Source: Cryptomeria japonica (taxonomy: Eukaryota; Streptophyta; Pinopsida; Cupressales; Cupressaceae). Taken from it: 64,000 nucleotides of DNA. The DNA is taken from assembly GCF_030272615.1 (NCBI RefSeq), contig NC_081412.1:100129796-100193795 (forward strand). The letters run 5' to 3'. The notes below the pieces were generated by a model. It did no database searches and was not told the DNA's origin. It saw only the letters and a list, made by a program, of their open reading frames with translations. Below, in pieces: positions 23,808 to 35,400 of the stretch (its first letter is position 1; each line of letters starts with the position of its first letter). Made by a program: the position numbers and the translations under genes.

Positions 23808-26153
23808 AGAACTTTCTCAGATTCTTCTTGTTCGAGATATCTCAATAAAGTGCTATCTAGACCTCGCCTATATAAGGTATTAGAAATAATAGTATAGTGG
23901 GATGATTGACAAATAAAATTTCTTCTTTTATTGCAGGATAGGTCAGGAGGAAGGGTATTCTCTTTTAAGTACTGATAAGTTTGGCTGTATAAGGATTGAC
24001 TAGTTCCCGATATATGGAAAATCATGTAGGTATGCTAGGACTGAATGGTAGGGGTTAAGGTATCTTCCACTAGGAATTCATAATATTTTTGATTCTCCTG
24101 ATTCTGTAAGAGAGATTCTATTGTATCCATTGCATCTACAACTTTATTCTCATTTCTTGGGATCTAAGTGAATGATACTTCCTGAAAGTGTTCTTTAAAC
24201 TCTTCTACCAACTGTTTGTAGGGCATGAGCTTGTCATCCTTAGTTTGATAATCATCATTTATTTGGTTGATGATAAGCTATGAATTGCCATAGATATGTA
24301 ATTCCTTGATATTCTATTCAATAGCCATTTTGAGACAAATAGTCAATGCTTCATATTCTGCAATATTGTTTGTGCATGGAAACTGCAGCATATATGATTT
24401 TGGAATTGTGTGTCCCTGAGGTGAGATGAACAAAATTCCTGTGCCTGATCCATATTGTGTATAAGAACCATCAAAGTACAACTCCCAAAATTTTGTACTT
24501 ATTTATTAGAATGTTTGCATCAAGAAATTCAATGTGCAATGGTATGTCATCTTGTAAAGGTGCTTCAGCTAATTGATCAGCAATGACCTATCCTTTAATA
24601 GATTTTTGATCAACATATTCTATATCAAACTCACTTAGTACCATAACCCACTTTGCCAGTCTACCTGTCAAAGTTGACTTGTTCAACAAATACTTTAATG
24701 GATCTATCTTTGCTACCAGTTTCACAGAATGAGTCAGTATATAATGTCGTAGCTTCTGAGTTGCAAATACAAATGTTAGGCATGTCTTCTCTATTGATGT
24801 ATAATTCAATTCATAGCCAACAAGTGTTCTACTGATGTAATACATTGCTCTATCTTTTCCTTCTTCAACATGTTGTGCTAGGAGAACTCCTAGTGATACA
24901 TTTGTTGCTAAGATATAAAGTAATAATGGTTTCCCTTTGATTGGTGATACAAGTACTGGAGGATTCATGAGATATTATTTGATTTTCATAAAAGCTTCTT
25001 CATACTTCTGATCCCATTTGAATGGAATGTTCTTATGTAAAAGATTAGTGAATGGATGACATCTATCTATTAATTGAGAGACAAATCTTCTGATTGATTG
25101 CAATCTTCCTTGTAAAGAACATAATTGACTTACATTCCTAGGTGACTCCATTTCCATGATAGCTTTGACATTTTCAAGATCTACTTCAATTCCATGAGCT
25201 GATATAATGTACCCAAGAAGTTTTCCAGAGGTTACTCCAAATGCACATTTCTTTGGGTTTAATCTCAACTGATATATTTCAAGCCTATCAAAGATCTTGC
25301 CTAAGATGTTCAAATGTTCTTTTCTTGTATGATATTTTGAAATTATATCATCTACATAGTCTTACATAAATGTATCCATCATATCATGAAAGATTGTTGT
25401 CATATCTCTTTGATAAGTTTCTCCTGCATTCTTAAGCCCAAATGACATAAAATTTCAATAGTAAGTACCCCATACACAGGTGAATGTTGTCTTTTCTTGA
25501 TCTTCAGGGGCTATTCTTATTTGATTGTATCCTGAGAATACATCCATTAATGAAAACATCTCATGTCCTGCTGATAAGTCCACAATTATATCAATGTTGG
25601 GTAGTGGGAAATCATCTTTGGGACATGCCTTGTTCAAATCTCTGAAATCGGTGTAGACTCTTGTGCTTTTATCTAGCTTTGACACTGGCATAGTGCTTGA
25701 AACCCATTCTGGATAGGCAATAGGTCTTATGAAACCCACATCTAATAATTTATTTATATTAGCTTTTACAAGGAGAGCGATGTGTGTATGCATCTTCCTT
25801 AGCTTTTGTTTAACTGGTTTTGCCTTTAGATCCACATTGAGATGATGCATGATAAGATCTAGATTAAGTCCTGGCATGTCTTCATATGACCAAGAAAAAT
25901 TTATCTATCTTTGTGTGAAGAATTCTATGTATTCTTTCCTCTCTTTATCTGATAATGATGCAGCAAAATGAAGTATCTTGGTATCCTTTGGTGTGTGAAT
26001 GTTTATTGCTTCTATTTGTTCTATTAGAATAACAGATCTCTCCTGAAAGTATGCAAGGAAGATGTCAAAATTTCCATCTTCTAGCACCTCAAAGAGGTTT
26101 TCATCATCAGATACATCCTTTATTTTTTCTTTTGATTGATCTAGTGTTGCCAT
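23808..26153 (-). pseudogene. Tat reverse transcriptase, RNase H and second RNase H
   Basis: 25455-25877 holds the RT fingers and palm (R-V-Y-T-D-F-R-D-L-N-K-A-C-P-K, then F-S-G-Y-N-Q-I). The catalytic Y-V-D-D is near 25347-25358, just after a stop. 24975-25313 is the RT thumb and connection, and 24588-24968 is the first RNase H with K-L-R-H-Y. At about 24100-24500 a second RNase H appears: L-Y-F-D-G-S-Y-T, then N-N-I-A-E-Y-E-A-L, then N-K-V-V-D-A. Its third acidic position reads G-N-S where G-D-S is usual. 23808-24025 starts the zinc-binding region and runs into the nested element. Several stops interrupt one long frame. Confidence 0.87.
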
Positions 26154-26663
26154 GAAATGGTTTTCAGCACTAAAGTCTTTTTCCTTGTTTTATTTCAATT
26201 TTTGCAACTGGAAAGTTTGACATTTTCCTGACTGCAAGAAACGTTACTTGATTCCACGATGGAAGATATCTTAGGTGTTATGGGTTCAACAACATTAAGA
26301 TATACAACTAAGTCATGATCATTGGAAAAGACATCCAATTCAAGTTTTTTTAGGTTATCCCAATCAATTAGTTCTGGATGAAGAAGGGGTAAGTCATAAT
26401 CATCATCATTGTTAGGTGCTTCAAGTTTCCTGACATAATATTCATAATTTGGCTTAGAGTAGGTAATACCATAGATAGAATGATCTTGAGGATAGTCTCT
26501 CCCAAGTATTCTCCAGTTAGTTCTAACAAAATCAGTAATAGTATTTTGTAGTTCACACTCAAGTTCTAACCAAAATCAGGATAGTATTTTGTTAGAACTA
26601 ACTTTGTTAGAACTGATTGGAGAACAAAATCATAAGCCTTAATGGTTATTTTCTTCTTTGGAT
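26154..26663 (-). pseudogene. Tat pol linker between protease and RT
   Basis: Weakly conserved connector in the same polyprotein region, with stops and an imperfect duplication near 26510-26610 (AGTATTTTGTAGTTC / AGTATTTTGTTAGAAC). No catalytic domain is seen. Confidence 0.5.
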
Positions 26664-27323
26664 CTACTGCATTTTTTGATATCCCAAATCCATTATTAAA
26701 CTTAATGCACAAATATTTAAGCCAACTCCACCATCTATGAGTACACATTTGACACGAGTTTTATTAATGGTGACTTCAATATGTAAGGGAGCATTGTGAG
26801 GATTTTGCAAGGATGGATCATCATTTTCAGAAAATGATAAGCAATGAGGGGATATAAGGTGTCCCACCATGTTTTGGACTTGATTTACATCCAAGTCTTT
26901 TGAAACTGTTGTTTCCATTAGAGATTTTTCTAAAATTTCCTTATGCATAGGTGAAACTTTGAGAAGTTCCAAAATTGATATTTGAGCATGTATTCTTTGT
27001 AATTGCTCCACTAAGTTATATTGTTGTGAAGTGGAGGTTGATTCATTTGTTATACCCAGAAATGTGACATTTGCTTTGCTTCTTGTAATAATGTTGATTG
27101 GTTCTAAAGGTGTGTTATCTTTAACAATGATGACATTTACCACATCATCATATGTATAAGTATAGTTCACTTTGGCTTTGCCTTTGTCATATTTTGATTT
27201 AGATTGTTCACCTTTTTCATAGTTTGGAAGCGAATTTTTGAAGGCTAGATATGATTCATTTGTCTTATGGCTATCCACTATGATAGTTCCATTATTGATT
27301 AAATCTTGGATAAGGTTTTTCAA
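26664..27323 (-). pseudogene. Tat protease region
   Basis: Open for 219 codons in the same frame as the gag core. Near its end it reads V-K-C-V-L-I-D-G-G-V-G-L-N-I-C, which is the retropepsin active-site region with D-G-G in place of D-S/T-G. I recall D-G-G-A-G-L-N-like sites as common in this plant lineage, so this may be native. The N-terminal half has a K-rich stretch and no clear domain. Confidence 0.75.
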
Positions 27324-28785
27324 TCTCTGACAATCATTAGGTTGGTGTCCTTTATTCCGATGATAGTTGCAAAAATGATTGTCATTTCACCAATTTGGTT
27401 TGACTTGTGGTTCATAACTTCTTACTTATGGTAAAATAATCAGTTTGTTCGCAAGAAGAGTTTTCAGAGCTGATTCCAAGGGTTCTCCAATGTTTGTTAA
27501 TTTCCTGTGAGGATTGAAGAATAAAGACTTGGATTTATTGTTTTCTTGATTGTTATTGCTTGGGGTTTGACTCAATAGATTAAAGATCGGTTGGTGTTTT
27601 GTAGTATTACTGTCATTATTTCTTCCATTGATGGAATTCTTCTTCTTTGACTAGAACTTTGGTTTGTCATTGTTGTTGTTGTTGTTGTGATTGTTGTTGT
27701 AAGAATTATTGTAAAGTTTTACCTCTCCTTTCATTACCATCGCATCTTCTATTTTTAGACCATTCTCAATCATCTTAGTGAAAGGAGGAGGACATTACAT
27801 TTTTAGATGATAACTCATTTCACTGATAAGATTATCAATGAATATGTCCATCTTTTATTGAACAGGTACATCTCTTGGATACCTATTAAACATTCATTTC
27901 CATCACTGCAAGAAGATCATAAAATATTCACCATTCTTTTGTTTGACATTGCATAAATCTAGCATTGTTATCTCATTCCTTACATTGTAGGAGTATTGTG
28001 AAATAAACCTATTCACGAGTTCTTCAAAAGATTTGATTCTAGATGGTAATCTGGAGAACCATTCCATTGATTGTCCATTTAAAATCCTAGGTAATAGACG
28101 CATCAGGTAAGTTTCGTCGTGTGCAAATTCCATACTCATAGTACAAAACTCCCTAATTTGATCTTGAGGATCAGATTTTCCATCATATTTGTCATATTTA
28201 GGGATCTCGCAATGCTGTGGAAATGGTATCATATTCAAACTTTTATCAAAAGGATATGGGCATATATCTTCCAATGAATTCTTCTTGGAGCTTGTTCCAT
28301 TCTACATATATTGTATCTGTTGTTGTAGAGTTTGGATTTGTTGAGTGAGATTTAACAATGGATTATCCATACAGTTTCTCCTTGTCTCTTTGTAAGTTCT
28401 TCTATCACTGTCTTCTTGTGTCATCACATTCTTTTCTTGTTTCTACATGGCTTTATTTATTTATATCTTTGTTATTTGGATCATCAATGTTTTGTGTATT
28501 ACTTGTCTCTGAATCTTGTTTCAAGCCTTCTATGTTAAAGTCTTGTGGCAATTTAGCTCTTAATTTTGCCAACAGCAAAAGATATTTTTCTTTTTTCTTT
28601 GCTAATAATTTTTTCATTAGTCTATCAAAATTGAAATCTTTCTCAAGGTCTCTAATGGTGTTATTGACCACTTCTTCATCAACAACCATATACCCAAAAG
28701 TGCAGAATGTTGAATTATCTTCTTCTTCCATTTGTTTTTGTTGTTTTCTTAGTTGTTCGTATTGAGCTCTAGTCCAAACTGGCAT
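27324..28785 (-). pseudogene. Tat gag
   Basis: 28453-28785 is a charged N-terminal region with a probable coiled coil (Q-Y-E-Q-L-R-K-Q-Q-K-Q-M-E-E-E). 27903-28274 is the capsid-type region: I-P-K-Y-D-K-Y-D-G-K-S-D-P-Q-D, then W-F-S-R-L-P-S and F-I-S-Q-Y. After stops, an Asn-rich run near 27660-27710 is followed by C-N-Y-H-R-N-K-G-H-Q-P-N-D-C near 27330-27375, a variant zinc knuckle that lacks the second Cys. The N-terminal piece is in a different frame from the core, so at least one indel has occurred. Confidence 0.85.
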
Positions 28786-30980
28786 GTGATTGTTGTGAAA
28801 TTTTTGAAGTTTTCTAAAGGCAACTCAATAGGTAATTATTGGTTTAGTAAGATATGCTTTGTTGATTTTACCACTATTGTTTGTTCATTATGATAAAATG
28901 TCTCTTTGTTGAAAAGCATGTCCTTGCAAAATCCCTCCATCAAATTTTGTCTCGCAGCTACGTAAATAGTGACGAAAATGGTGTAAGAATGTCCTATGTT
29001 TTAATAAGATCTTACGATTGATATACAAGAATCTTATCCTTTTCTAAGTAGCTTTATAACTGGGTTTTCTTTTCTTAAGGTGATATTCATATGATAGTTT
29101 ACAAGTTTGCTTGATTCCAATGTGAGTGCAATTCTGATTTTGATATAACTTAGGTTCAAAATAGGAAAGATATACCCAAGATAATGAACACAAGGTGGAT
29201 TGATCAAGTGTCGTGATAGAGGATTTGATATATCCTTATGAGAAACTGATAATGATGTTCATTTTTGCACTTAAGATGTTTGAATCAATAGCTTTTTGAA
29301 TGTTTTATGCTTATGGAAACCTTTTGGAAATAGCTTGTTGGATTGGTGACCCTGTTATTGAACTAGTTTGAAAATGTGTGAGAGTTTAAAGACAAATATA
29401 CTCAAGAAGCGTTTTGATACCCATTTTGAAATTTTTGTTTGATATGCTTTGTTTTAGATGTGAAAAAGCCTTTGTGTTACATTTTTGGTCAAAAGCACTA
29501 AATTATGGGATAAAAGTGCTATTTTGTTGCTTGAAAGTGCTACTCTAACTATGTTTCAAGGATTCTTTTCAAATTTTCCAACAAGTTGTTGGATTTTTGC
29601 TCATCTTTAGATGATGACTTTCTTCAATTTTTGACCATTCTAAGCATGTTATAGACATAGAAGACACAATGTTTGAAAAACAAAATGCACAAGCAAGTAC
29701 AAATCTTATGGTAGGCTGAGACAATAATTGTTGAATCTCACATGGGGTTTCCCCTGAGGCTACGCTATTCAAAGAGGATATTTAGATGCTTGACCCCACT
29801 AGCTCCACCCTCAACACTCACTTCTCTGGGGCAGCCAAGCACCAGTTTTCATGAAAAATCCCCATGACAAACTTTATATCTCTACTAAGAACCATATGTG
29901 TGTGAGTCGCTTCAGAGGTCCCACCTCCTGCGCTGACAATTAGAAAGATTTTGGCAACTAGTACAAGTGGTTTTTAGCAAAGGCTTCCAGTCATGTGGCC
30001 ATACATGCGGCACTTTCAGCTCTGTAAATACAAAAGGCTCCCAGCCTATAGAGGTTACGCTCCATAGGGTGTATGGGGAAACATAGTGTCGGTATGAACT
30101 TATCAACACATGTTGTTTGTGACTTTCATCACAAACATGTTTTATTTAGAGTGGATCAAAAGGACATAGTATTAGCCCATATCCACTTTGGGTCATTCCC
30201 CTCTCACTGCCCCCCTCAAGGCAGCTCAAGAAGGTAGGCCCTCTAAAAGTTACACATAAAAGAAAGTAGGTCTGGTTTTTTATCACCGTATGAGGGTGAG
30301 AGCATACTTACCTACTACTTCATTAAGCATGAAAAATACAAGTTAATTTTAGCCTTCTAAATCGTATGTGCAACTACTTTAAAGAAGTCACTCAAAATGC
30401 AAGTTGCATGATGTCAATTTATCCCCTTAGTTAAGCTAAATGAGCAAGATATGATGTGCTAATTTCCAAAATAAAGTTCTTAATTAACTACGTGAGGAAA
30501 TGCATGAAATTTGCTTAAAAACAATCTTGCACATAGATATGTCAGTAGTTTGAAAAATTTAAGTTCTTGGACATTTAGACTTGCATGAAAAGTTTGTTAG
30601 TTGCAAATAAAAGCGCTATCCTAACAAATGCATCGTCCTTCACCTCAAAAGCACTAACCTAAAGGACAAAAGCGTGAACCTACGATACAAAAGCGCTGCT
30701 CTGAGGACTAGAAAGCGAGAATTTACTGACAAAAGCACTAACCAAAATGACACATGCGTTAATTGAAAAGACAAAAGTGTTGCTCTGAGGATTAAATGCA
30801 TTGATTTGCAGACAAAAGCGCTAACCTAAATGCCAAATGTGCTAACCTGTAGGACAAAAGTGTTAGCCTATTAAATAAAAGCACTATCAAAACTCACACA
30901 GGCGTGAATCGATATTACAAATGCATTAAATTTGTTTTTGTGAGAACTAGACAGGATATTAGAAAGATATATGCGAGGCT
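28786..30980 (-). other. long leader of the Tat element
   Basis: About 2.2 kb between the primer site and gag with no convincing gene. Long leaders are common in this lineage. Short frames at 29569-29772 and 29912-30109 show no domain. The tandem motif at 30600-30935 lies within it. Confidence 0.6.
30600..30935. repeat. degenerate repeat of an AGCGCT-centred motif
   Basis: The word ACAAAAGCGCTAACCTA and variants (AAAGCACTAACC, AAAGTGTTGC, AAAGCGTGAACC) recur more than ten times at irregular spacing of about 20-40 bp. AGCGCT is self-complementary. Related words also occur near 29490-29540. Confidence 0.7.
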
Positions 30981-30982
30981 CT

Positions 30983-31003
30983 AGCCCCACAGTGGTCACC
31001 AAA
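30983..31003 (-). other. probable primer binding site of the Tat element
   Basis: On - the LTR ends in CAACACA, then TTTTGGTGACCACTGTGGGG follows. TGGTGACCACTGTGGGGC fits the position and the TGG start of a plant primer site. I do not assign the tRNA. Confidence 0.6.
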
Positions 31004-31004
31004 A

Positions 31005-32128
31005 TGTGTTGACTTGAATTTCATCATTAGAATACTACCTGCAACATGTTAATTTCACAAAATATAAAAGAAATGCTATAGGAAATCCAAACTCAACCAA
31101 TGAAACTACATGAAATTGATATAAAATAAAAACACTATTATTACCTTCATGATTTAAGTCTCATTGTGTCCTAACTCCACTGTTCCTGGTTACATATGGT
31201 GTGCTATCAAACAAGCACTGATATCTTCCAAGATGGCATATGAAGAATGGACTGATAACTGATAGTTAACTAATACTATGATATGTAATGCTAAATGATT
31301 ACGCTAAATTTCTTCAAGATTAAAACTCACAGATGCATAAGTTTTCACAAATTATTAACTTGAAAACTCACTTGAAGACTAACTCTTTCTCAACTCAAAC
31401 TCACACATTTATAGATTTTGAGAGGATAAGATGATGTGGCCTAGATCAACGGTCATAATCAGATCTGCAAATTTGGATGGCTATGAGCAAAGGTGAAGTT
31501 GAGAGAAAGGGGGAAGGAGAAGACAAGTGTCACTCATCTCACCTTGACTGGGTTGTTGACTGAGGGAATCTAGGGATGGTTGGAGAAGATTTAGGCATGA
31601 GAGGACAAGTGGACTCAAGTCCTTCCTAAGAAGTAGGGATGTTGGAGAGAATATAGAAGAAGGTTAAGAAATATGTGCAGGTACACAATATTTCATTTAT
31701 TTTGGAAGTTGGAGATAAGTGGCTAATAAATGTTTATTTATTTTAATTTTGTTGAGTTAATTTAGCCACATGGTGAATGAGTTGGCAAAGGAAAGATGAA
31801 GTGGAGATGGAAGGATGAGTTGGAAATGAAATGAAATAATTAAGAAATTATTTAATATTTGAGACTATAGGATCGAAGAATAACCATTAAATATTAGATA
31901 TTTAATTGATTTAGAGGGATAATTAAATATTAGATATTTAATTAATTGATTTAGAGGAAAAGGATAAATGAATTAATTAATAAAATGTTTCAATTAAATT
32001 AATTAATAGAAAGACACGAAATGAATTAAATAAATTAATCTTTTCAAATTAACTTATTAATAGAAGAATAATTATTAAATAAATATAAAATATTTATTTA
32101 ATTTCTCATAGCCATTTTTATGTGCACA
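31005..32128 (-). repeat. 5' LTR of the Tat element
   Basis: On + it opens TGTGTTGACTTGAATTTC and closes near TTTATGTGCACA, next to a (CA)n/(GA)n run. It matches 9335-10421. One segment near 31905-31945 (TTAAATATTAGATATTTAAT) is partly duplicated relative to the other copy. Confidence 0.88.
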
Positions 32129-32545
32129 CACACACAAAGAGAGAGAGAGAGAGAGTAGGAGAAATAAAGAGAGAGGAACTTGTATAAGAGAGAGTTAGAG
32201 ATAGAGATAGAGATAGAGATAGGGAGGAAGAAATAGGGATCCCATGTTTGTGTGACTGAGAGATATAGAGATAGGGATAGGGAGGGAGAAATAGGGAGTG
32301 TGTGCATAATTGAGAGAGATATGGAGATAGGTTTAGAGAGGGAGAGAGGTGGAGAAATAAAGAGAGGCTAGAGGCATAGATATATATTAAAAATAGGGAG
32401 CCATAGAAGAGAGGGACATAGAGAGAGATGGACAGAAAGAGGTAGATATAGAGATAGAGATAGTGAGAAGGATAGAGAGGGAAGAGAGAGATACATGTAG
32501 ATCTAGGGAAATATAAATAGGGGAGAGAGATAGACATAGAGATAA
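32129..32545. repeat. GA/GATA-rich tract, right half
   Basis: CACACACAAAGAGAGAG then imperfect GAGATAGAG for about 400 bp, like 8335-9334. The - strand frames of 69 and 147 codons are artefacts. Confidence 0.85.
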
Positions 32546-32975
32546 TATTCAAATGACACATGCTACTCTAAGAATAACTCCCCAAGGACACATGATATCC
32601 TTAAATTGTTTACATGAAATGACTTATCAAAAATTAATTTCTCTCTCTTGATCTCTTGCTCTAAACTTTTAATTTAGGTGTTAAGTTAAAACTTATTTTA
32701 TTATATAAATAAAAAATAAAAAATATAAAGATAAATATTCTACAATAAATTTAAATTTAATAAGATAAAAAAAATAAATTAAATTAATTCTAAATATCTT
32801 TTAATTACTTTGATAGACACAAATCTACAATCGCATATGCACCTTATTCATCCATGTACATAAAAACAAAAAGCAAAGATAATGATTAGATTGTCAAAAT
32901 ATTTACAATTTAAAAGTTAAAAATTAATTTAAAAGAAATAGATACTAAAATTATTTTGGGATAAAGATAATGATT
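32546..32975. other. AT-rich spacer
   Basis: No gene seen. It contains the flank with ATAAAGATAATGATTAGATTG, part of which is duplicated on the far side of the SINE. Confidence 0.5.
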
Positions 32976-33237
32976 AGATTGCCAAACAATTCACTTGTCT
33001 TTGGACATGTAGTGCCGTAGTTAAAACACTTCGTTGGTGAAGCAGCCACCATGGTTCAAATCCCTGTTGGGCCTTTGTGCTCGCATGGCCTTGTGTGTTC
33101 GCTGGGCCGTTGTGCTCGCAGATTTGAACAAGTGAAGTGTGGGGATGAGGTCCCCCGGTTGTGGCCTCACTGGTTCATAGCTCCAAGTCAAAAGCGTTTA
33201 CCCCTTATTTAAAAAAAAAAAGATTGCCAAACAATTC
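32976..33237 (+). mobile_element. tRNA-derived SINE with 17-bp target duplication
   Basis: The body is 32993-33220. AGATTGCCAAACAATTC occurs exactly at 32976-32992 and 33221-33237. A B-box-like GGTTCAAATCCC lies at 33053-33064, and an A-box-like TAGTTAAAACACTT about 20 bp upstream of it. The body ends in an A run at 33211-33220. Length (228 bp), internal pol III boxes, A-tail and long duplication together fit a tRNA-derived SINE. It is not a tRNA gene because no cloverleaf closes. Confidence 0.85.
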
Positions 33238-34269
33238 TATTTTAACAATAAAAAATGTAGACAATTATAATTATTATTATTATTTTTTATAAGGAATAAA
33301 CATTAAGCATTTTGAATCATTTTTACTTTTATTCCTATAAATATATAATAGTAATATTATTATATTATGTATATTATGTTGTTATTATTATAATATATTA
33401 TTATATCATTATTATTAGTACTTGCCATTTCATTAAGTGAAGCCCAATCCATCAATTAGTTTGCACCAATTAAAAGTGATTATTATCTTTTTTCAAAATA
33501 ATCTTGGTTTTTGTAAAGTTGAGATTTATATTTTTAAATTTAAGATATTGTAGAAATTATTTATCTACACTATGATGGTTTAAAACATTTGGTGTTATAG
33601 GAGTAAATTTTTAGGAATGATAGATATAATAGATTTTTTTTGGATTTTTTTGCATTTTAAAAAAAATGTCTTTTTTAAATAACTTTTTTGCATTTTTTAT
33701 TATTTATAATATTGTAAATAAAATATTTTTTTAAAATAGATATATAAATTTTAATAATTCTTTTTTTATGTCGAAATATAGATAATGAAACCAATTATTT
33801 AGATTTGATCCAGTTTAAATTAAATTAAATTAAATACAAATATTTCTATTAAAAAAAACCTATTTATTACATGTATTCTTTATAATTGTATTTTATATAT
33901 CTTTCTGAAATCATTCTTTTTTTAATACTTTTTGAAAATCATAAATTTTTAATCAATTTTTTTATGGATAATTATATGTATTTTAATGATATTCAAAACA
34001 AAGTACATAAGTTGTAGTATCCTTTATCCCACATCACAAAGAAGCATTGCGAAAATTTGCTCCAAAATGATACCCATAGTTTAAAAAAATGTCAACCAAA
34101 ACCCTATCCCCACCTTTTATTATTATGTCCTATACACCCATTTATACAATTTAGTAGTTTAAAACATATAGCAGTCAATAAAATAACTACATAAACAAGC
34201 TTGAAACAAAAAATAGTGTTTTTATTTTCATTTCTTCCTCACTACTTTCAAAGGCCCATTAACCCACTG
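33238..34269. other. AT-rich spacer
   Basis: Runs of T and A and TTATTATTA near 33270-33420. No gene or terminal repeats seen. Confidence 0.5.
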
Positions 34270-35400
34270 GTCTTTTATCTCGAATCTTGCTTCTAGTTCT
34301 TCCTTCATCTTTGTCTTCCTCTTTCATTTGGATCACTCTTTTTCCTTCACCCATAGGTAATGAATCAACAAATCCCAACCGATATATGCTTCAACCCTAC
34401 GCTCATCCTTGTTCATCCCCTATGCCTACTGAATAAACAACATTAGTTGTTGAGGACTCTCCTCATCTTTGCCCTTGGCCACCTCTGTAGACATAAACCT
34501 TACTCCCGTAATTGCCCTTTCCAATTTTGAATATAGACCATACATCCAATCATTTTCCACACAACCCTTCAATGACCATTCAACATCTTCTTTCCATCCA
34601 ACCTCCAACCCCCATGTTGTTGTCATTGACACAATATCTTTATTTATCATGTACCTATGTTTAGTTGTCAAAAAATCTTCACCTAGAAGGATTTTCATGG
34701 TCTGAAAGAGAATATTTTCATCAAATTTGAAAAGATATTTCATTCTTTTCTTAGTGACTTTGCCCATAAATGCTAATTGTTGCCTTGGCATAATCAAGGA
34801 AAATGTGGCCTCCATATTAAAATGTAGTTGCCACCCATCCTTAATTGTGAGCACCAAGTGCTATCCATGTCACATCACCTCGCCACCACCCTTTCATTAA
34901 AAGATTTTGAAAATGGTGGCGTACTATTCCAACTCAGAGATCAAGCTCAAGATTATGAAAATATTCCATTTGGACAGCATGTCCGCCATGTCGTTCCTTG
35001 ATCTCATCACATGCCCAACTTCAAATTCCTCAAAAGTTTCTAATAAATGCTTGGCAATGGTTATATATTTATTCAAATTCTAAGTATGTATTCACCCCAT
35101 TTTATTATATTAATAATAATCAAGGAATCTCCTTCAAGCTATATTTTTAGAAGCATAATTTTTCTCCACTTTCAATGCTTCAATAACCACTTGAGCCTCA
35201 GCTTCATTGTTCGTTACCTCTGCAAGTTTTGAAGTTCTAATTGCTACAATATTGTCCTCCTAATCTCATGACACAAATCTAGCTCCTGATTGTCTTGGGT
35301 TACCCTTTGAGGCCCCATCAAAGTTAATTTTATATCATTATTTCCTCGGCTTGGACCACTACACCTTCACCTTCTTGAATTTAAGATTAGGCTAAGCAAG
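34270..35400 (-). mobile_element. 5'-truncated LINE: RNase H remnant plus downstream ORF
   Basis: On -, 34940-35350 encodes a broken RNase H: I-N-F-D-G-A-S-K-G-N-P then N-N-E-A-E-A then R-N-D-M-A-D. Stops interrupt it. Directly downstream is an open frame of 143 codons (34426-34857) whose product resembles the frame at 36842-37366, which is likewise downstream of an RNase H in the full-length LINE. The two insertions are in the same orientation. No A-tail or duplication is clear. Confidence 0.65.
34426..34857 (-). CDS. LINE-associated downstream ORF, function unknown
   Basis: 143 codons. I do not recognise a domain. Residues about 24-60 (R-Q-Q-L-A-F-M-G-K-V-T-K-K-R-M, then T-M-K-I-L-L-G) align with K-R-Q-M-A-F-Y-G-V-I-K-K-D-R-L and T-I-K-R-V-L-G of the frame at 36842-37366. 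Both then have N-x-D-I-V-x-M and a charged C-terminal half. The frame may start in another frame of the same message, since the RNase H lies immediately upstream. It could be a decayed C-terminal extension of ORF2 rather than a separate gene. Confidence 0.45.
   Translation of the reverse strand: MVLTIKDGWQLHFNMEATFSLIMPRQQLAFMGKVTKKRMKYLFKFDENILFQTMKILLGEDFLTTKHRYMINKDIVSMTTTWGLEVGWKEDVEWSLKGCVENDWMYGLYSKLERAITGVRFMSTEVAKGKDEESPQQLMLFIQ

Larger units (their letters stand above)
9335..32128 (-). mobile_element. Tat-lineage Ty3/gypsy retrotransposon (22.8 kb including a nested element)
   Basis: Direct repeats at 9335-10421 and 31005-32128 are LTRs. By eye they differ at about 30 of the first 525 positions plus two indels. 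Order on -: 5' LTR, primer-site region, about 2.2 kb leader, gag, protease, RT, RNase H, a second RNase H, integrase, a spacer with an antisense PMD gene, polypurine tract, 3' LTR. Gag-pol with two RNase H domains is the Tat hallmark. Segments ending at 28274, 27323, 26153, 25877, 25313 and 24968 share one frame, so decay is mostly by stop codons. A chromovirus (15926-23807) interrupts the integrase. No clean target duplication is visible because both flanks are low-complexity. Confidence 0.88.

Noticed and set aside
32098-32561. Frames of 69 and 147 codons on -
   Set aside because: Same GA-repeat artefact.
33010-33080. tRNA gene
   Set aside because: A- and B-box-like words exist but no cloverleaf, and the body with A-tail and duplication fits a SINE.
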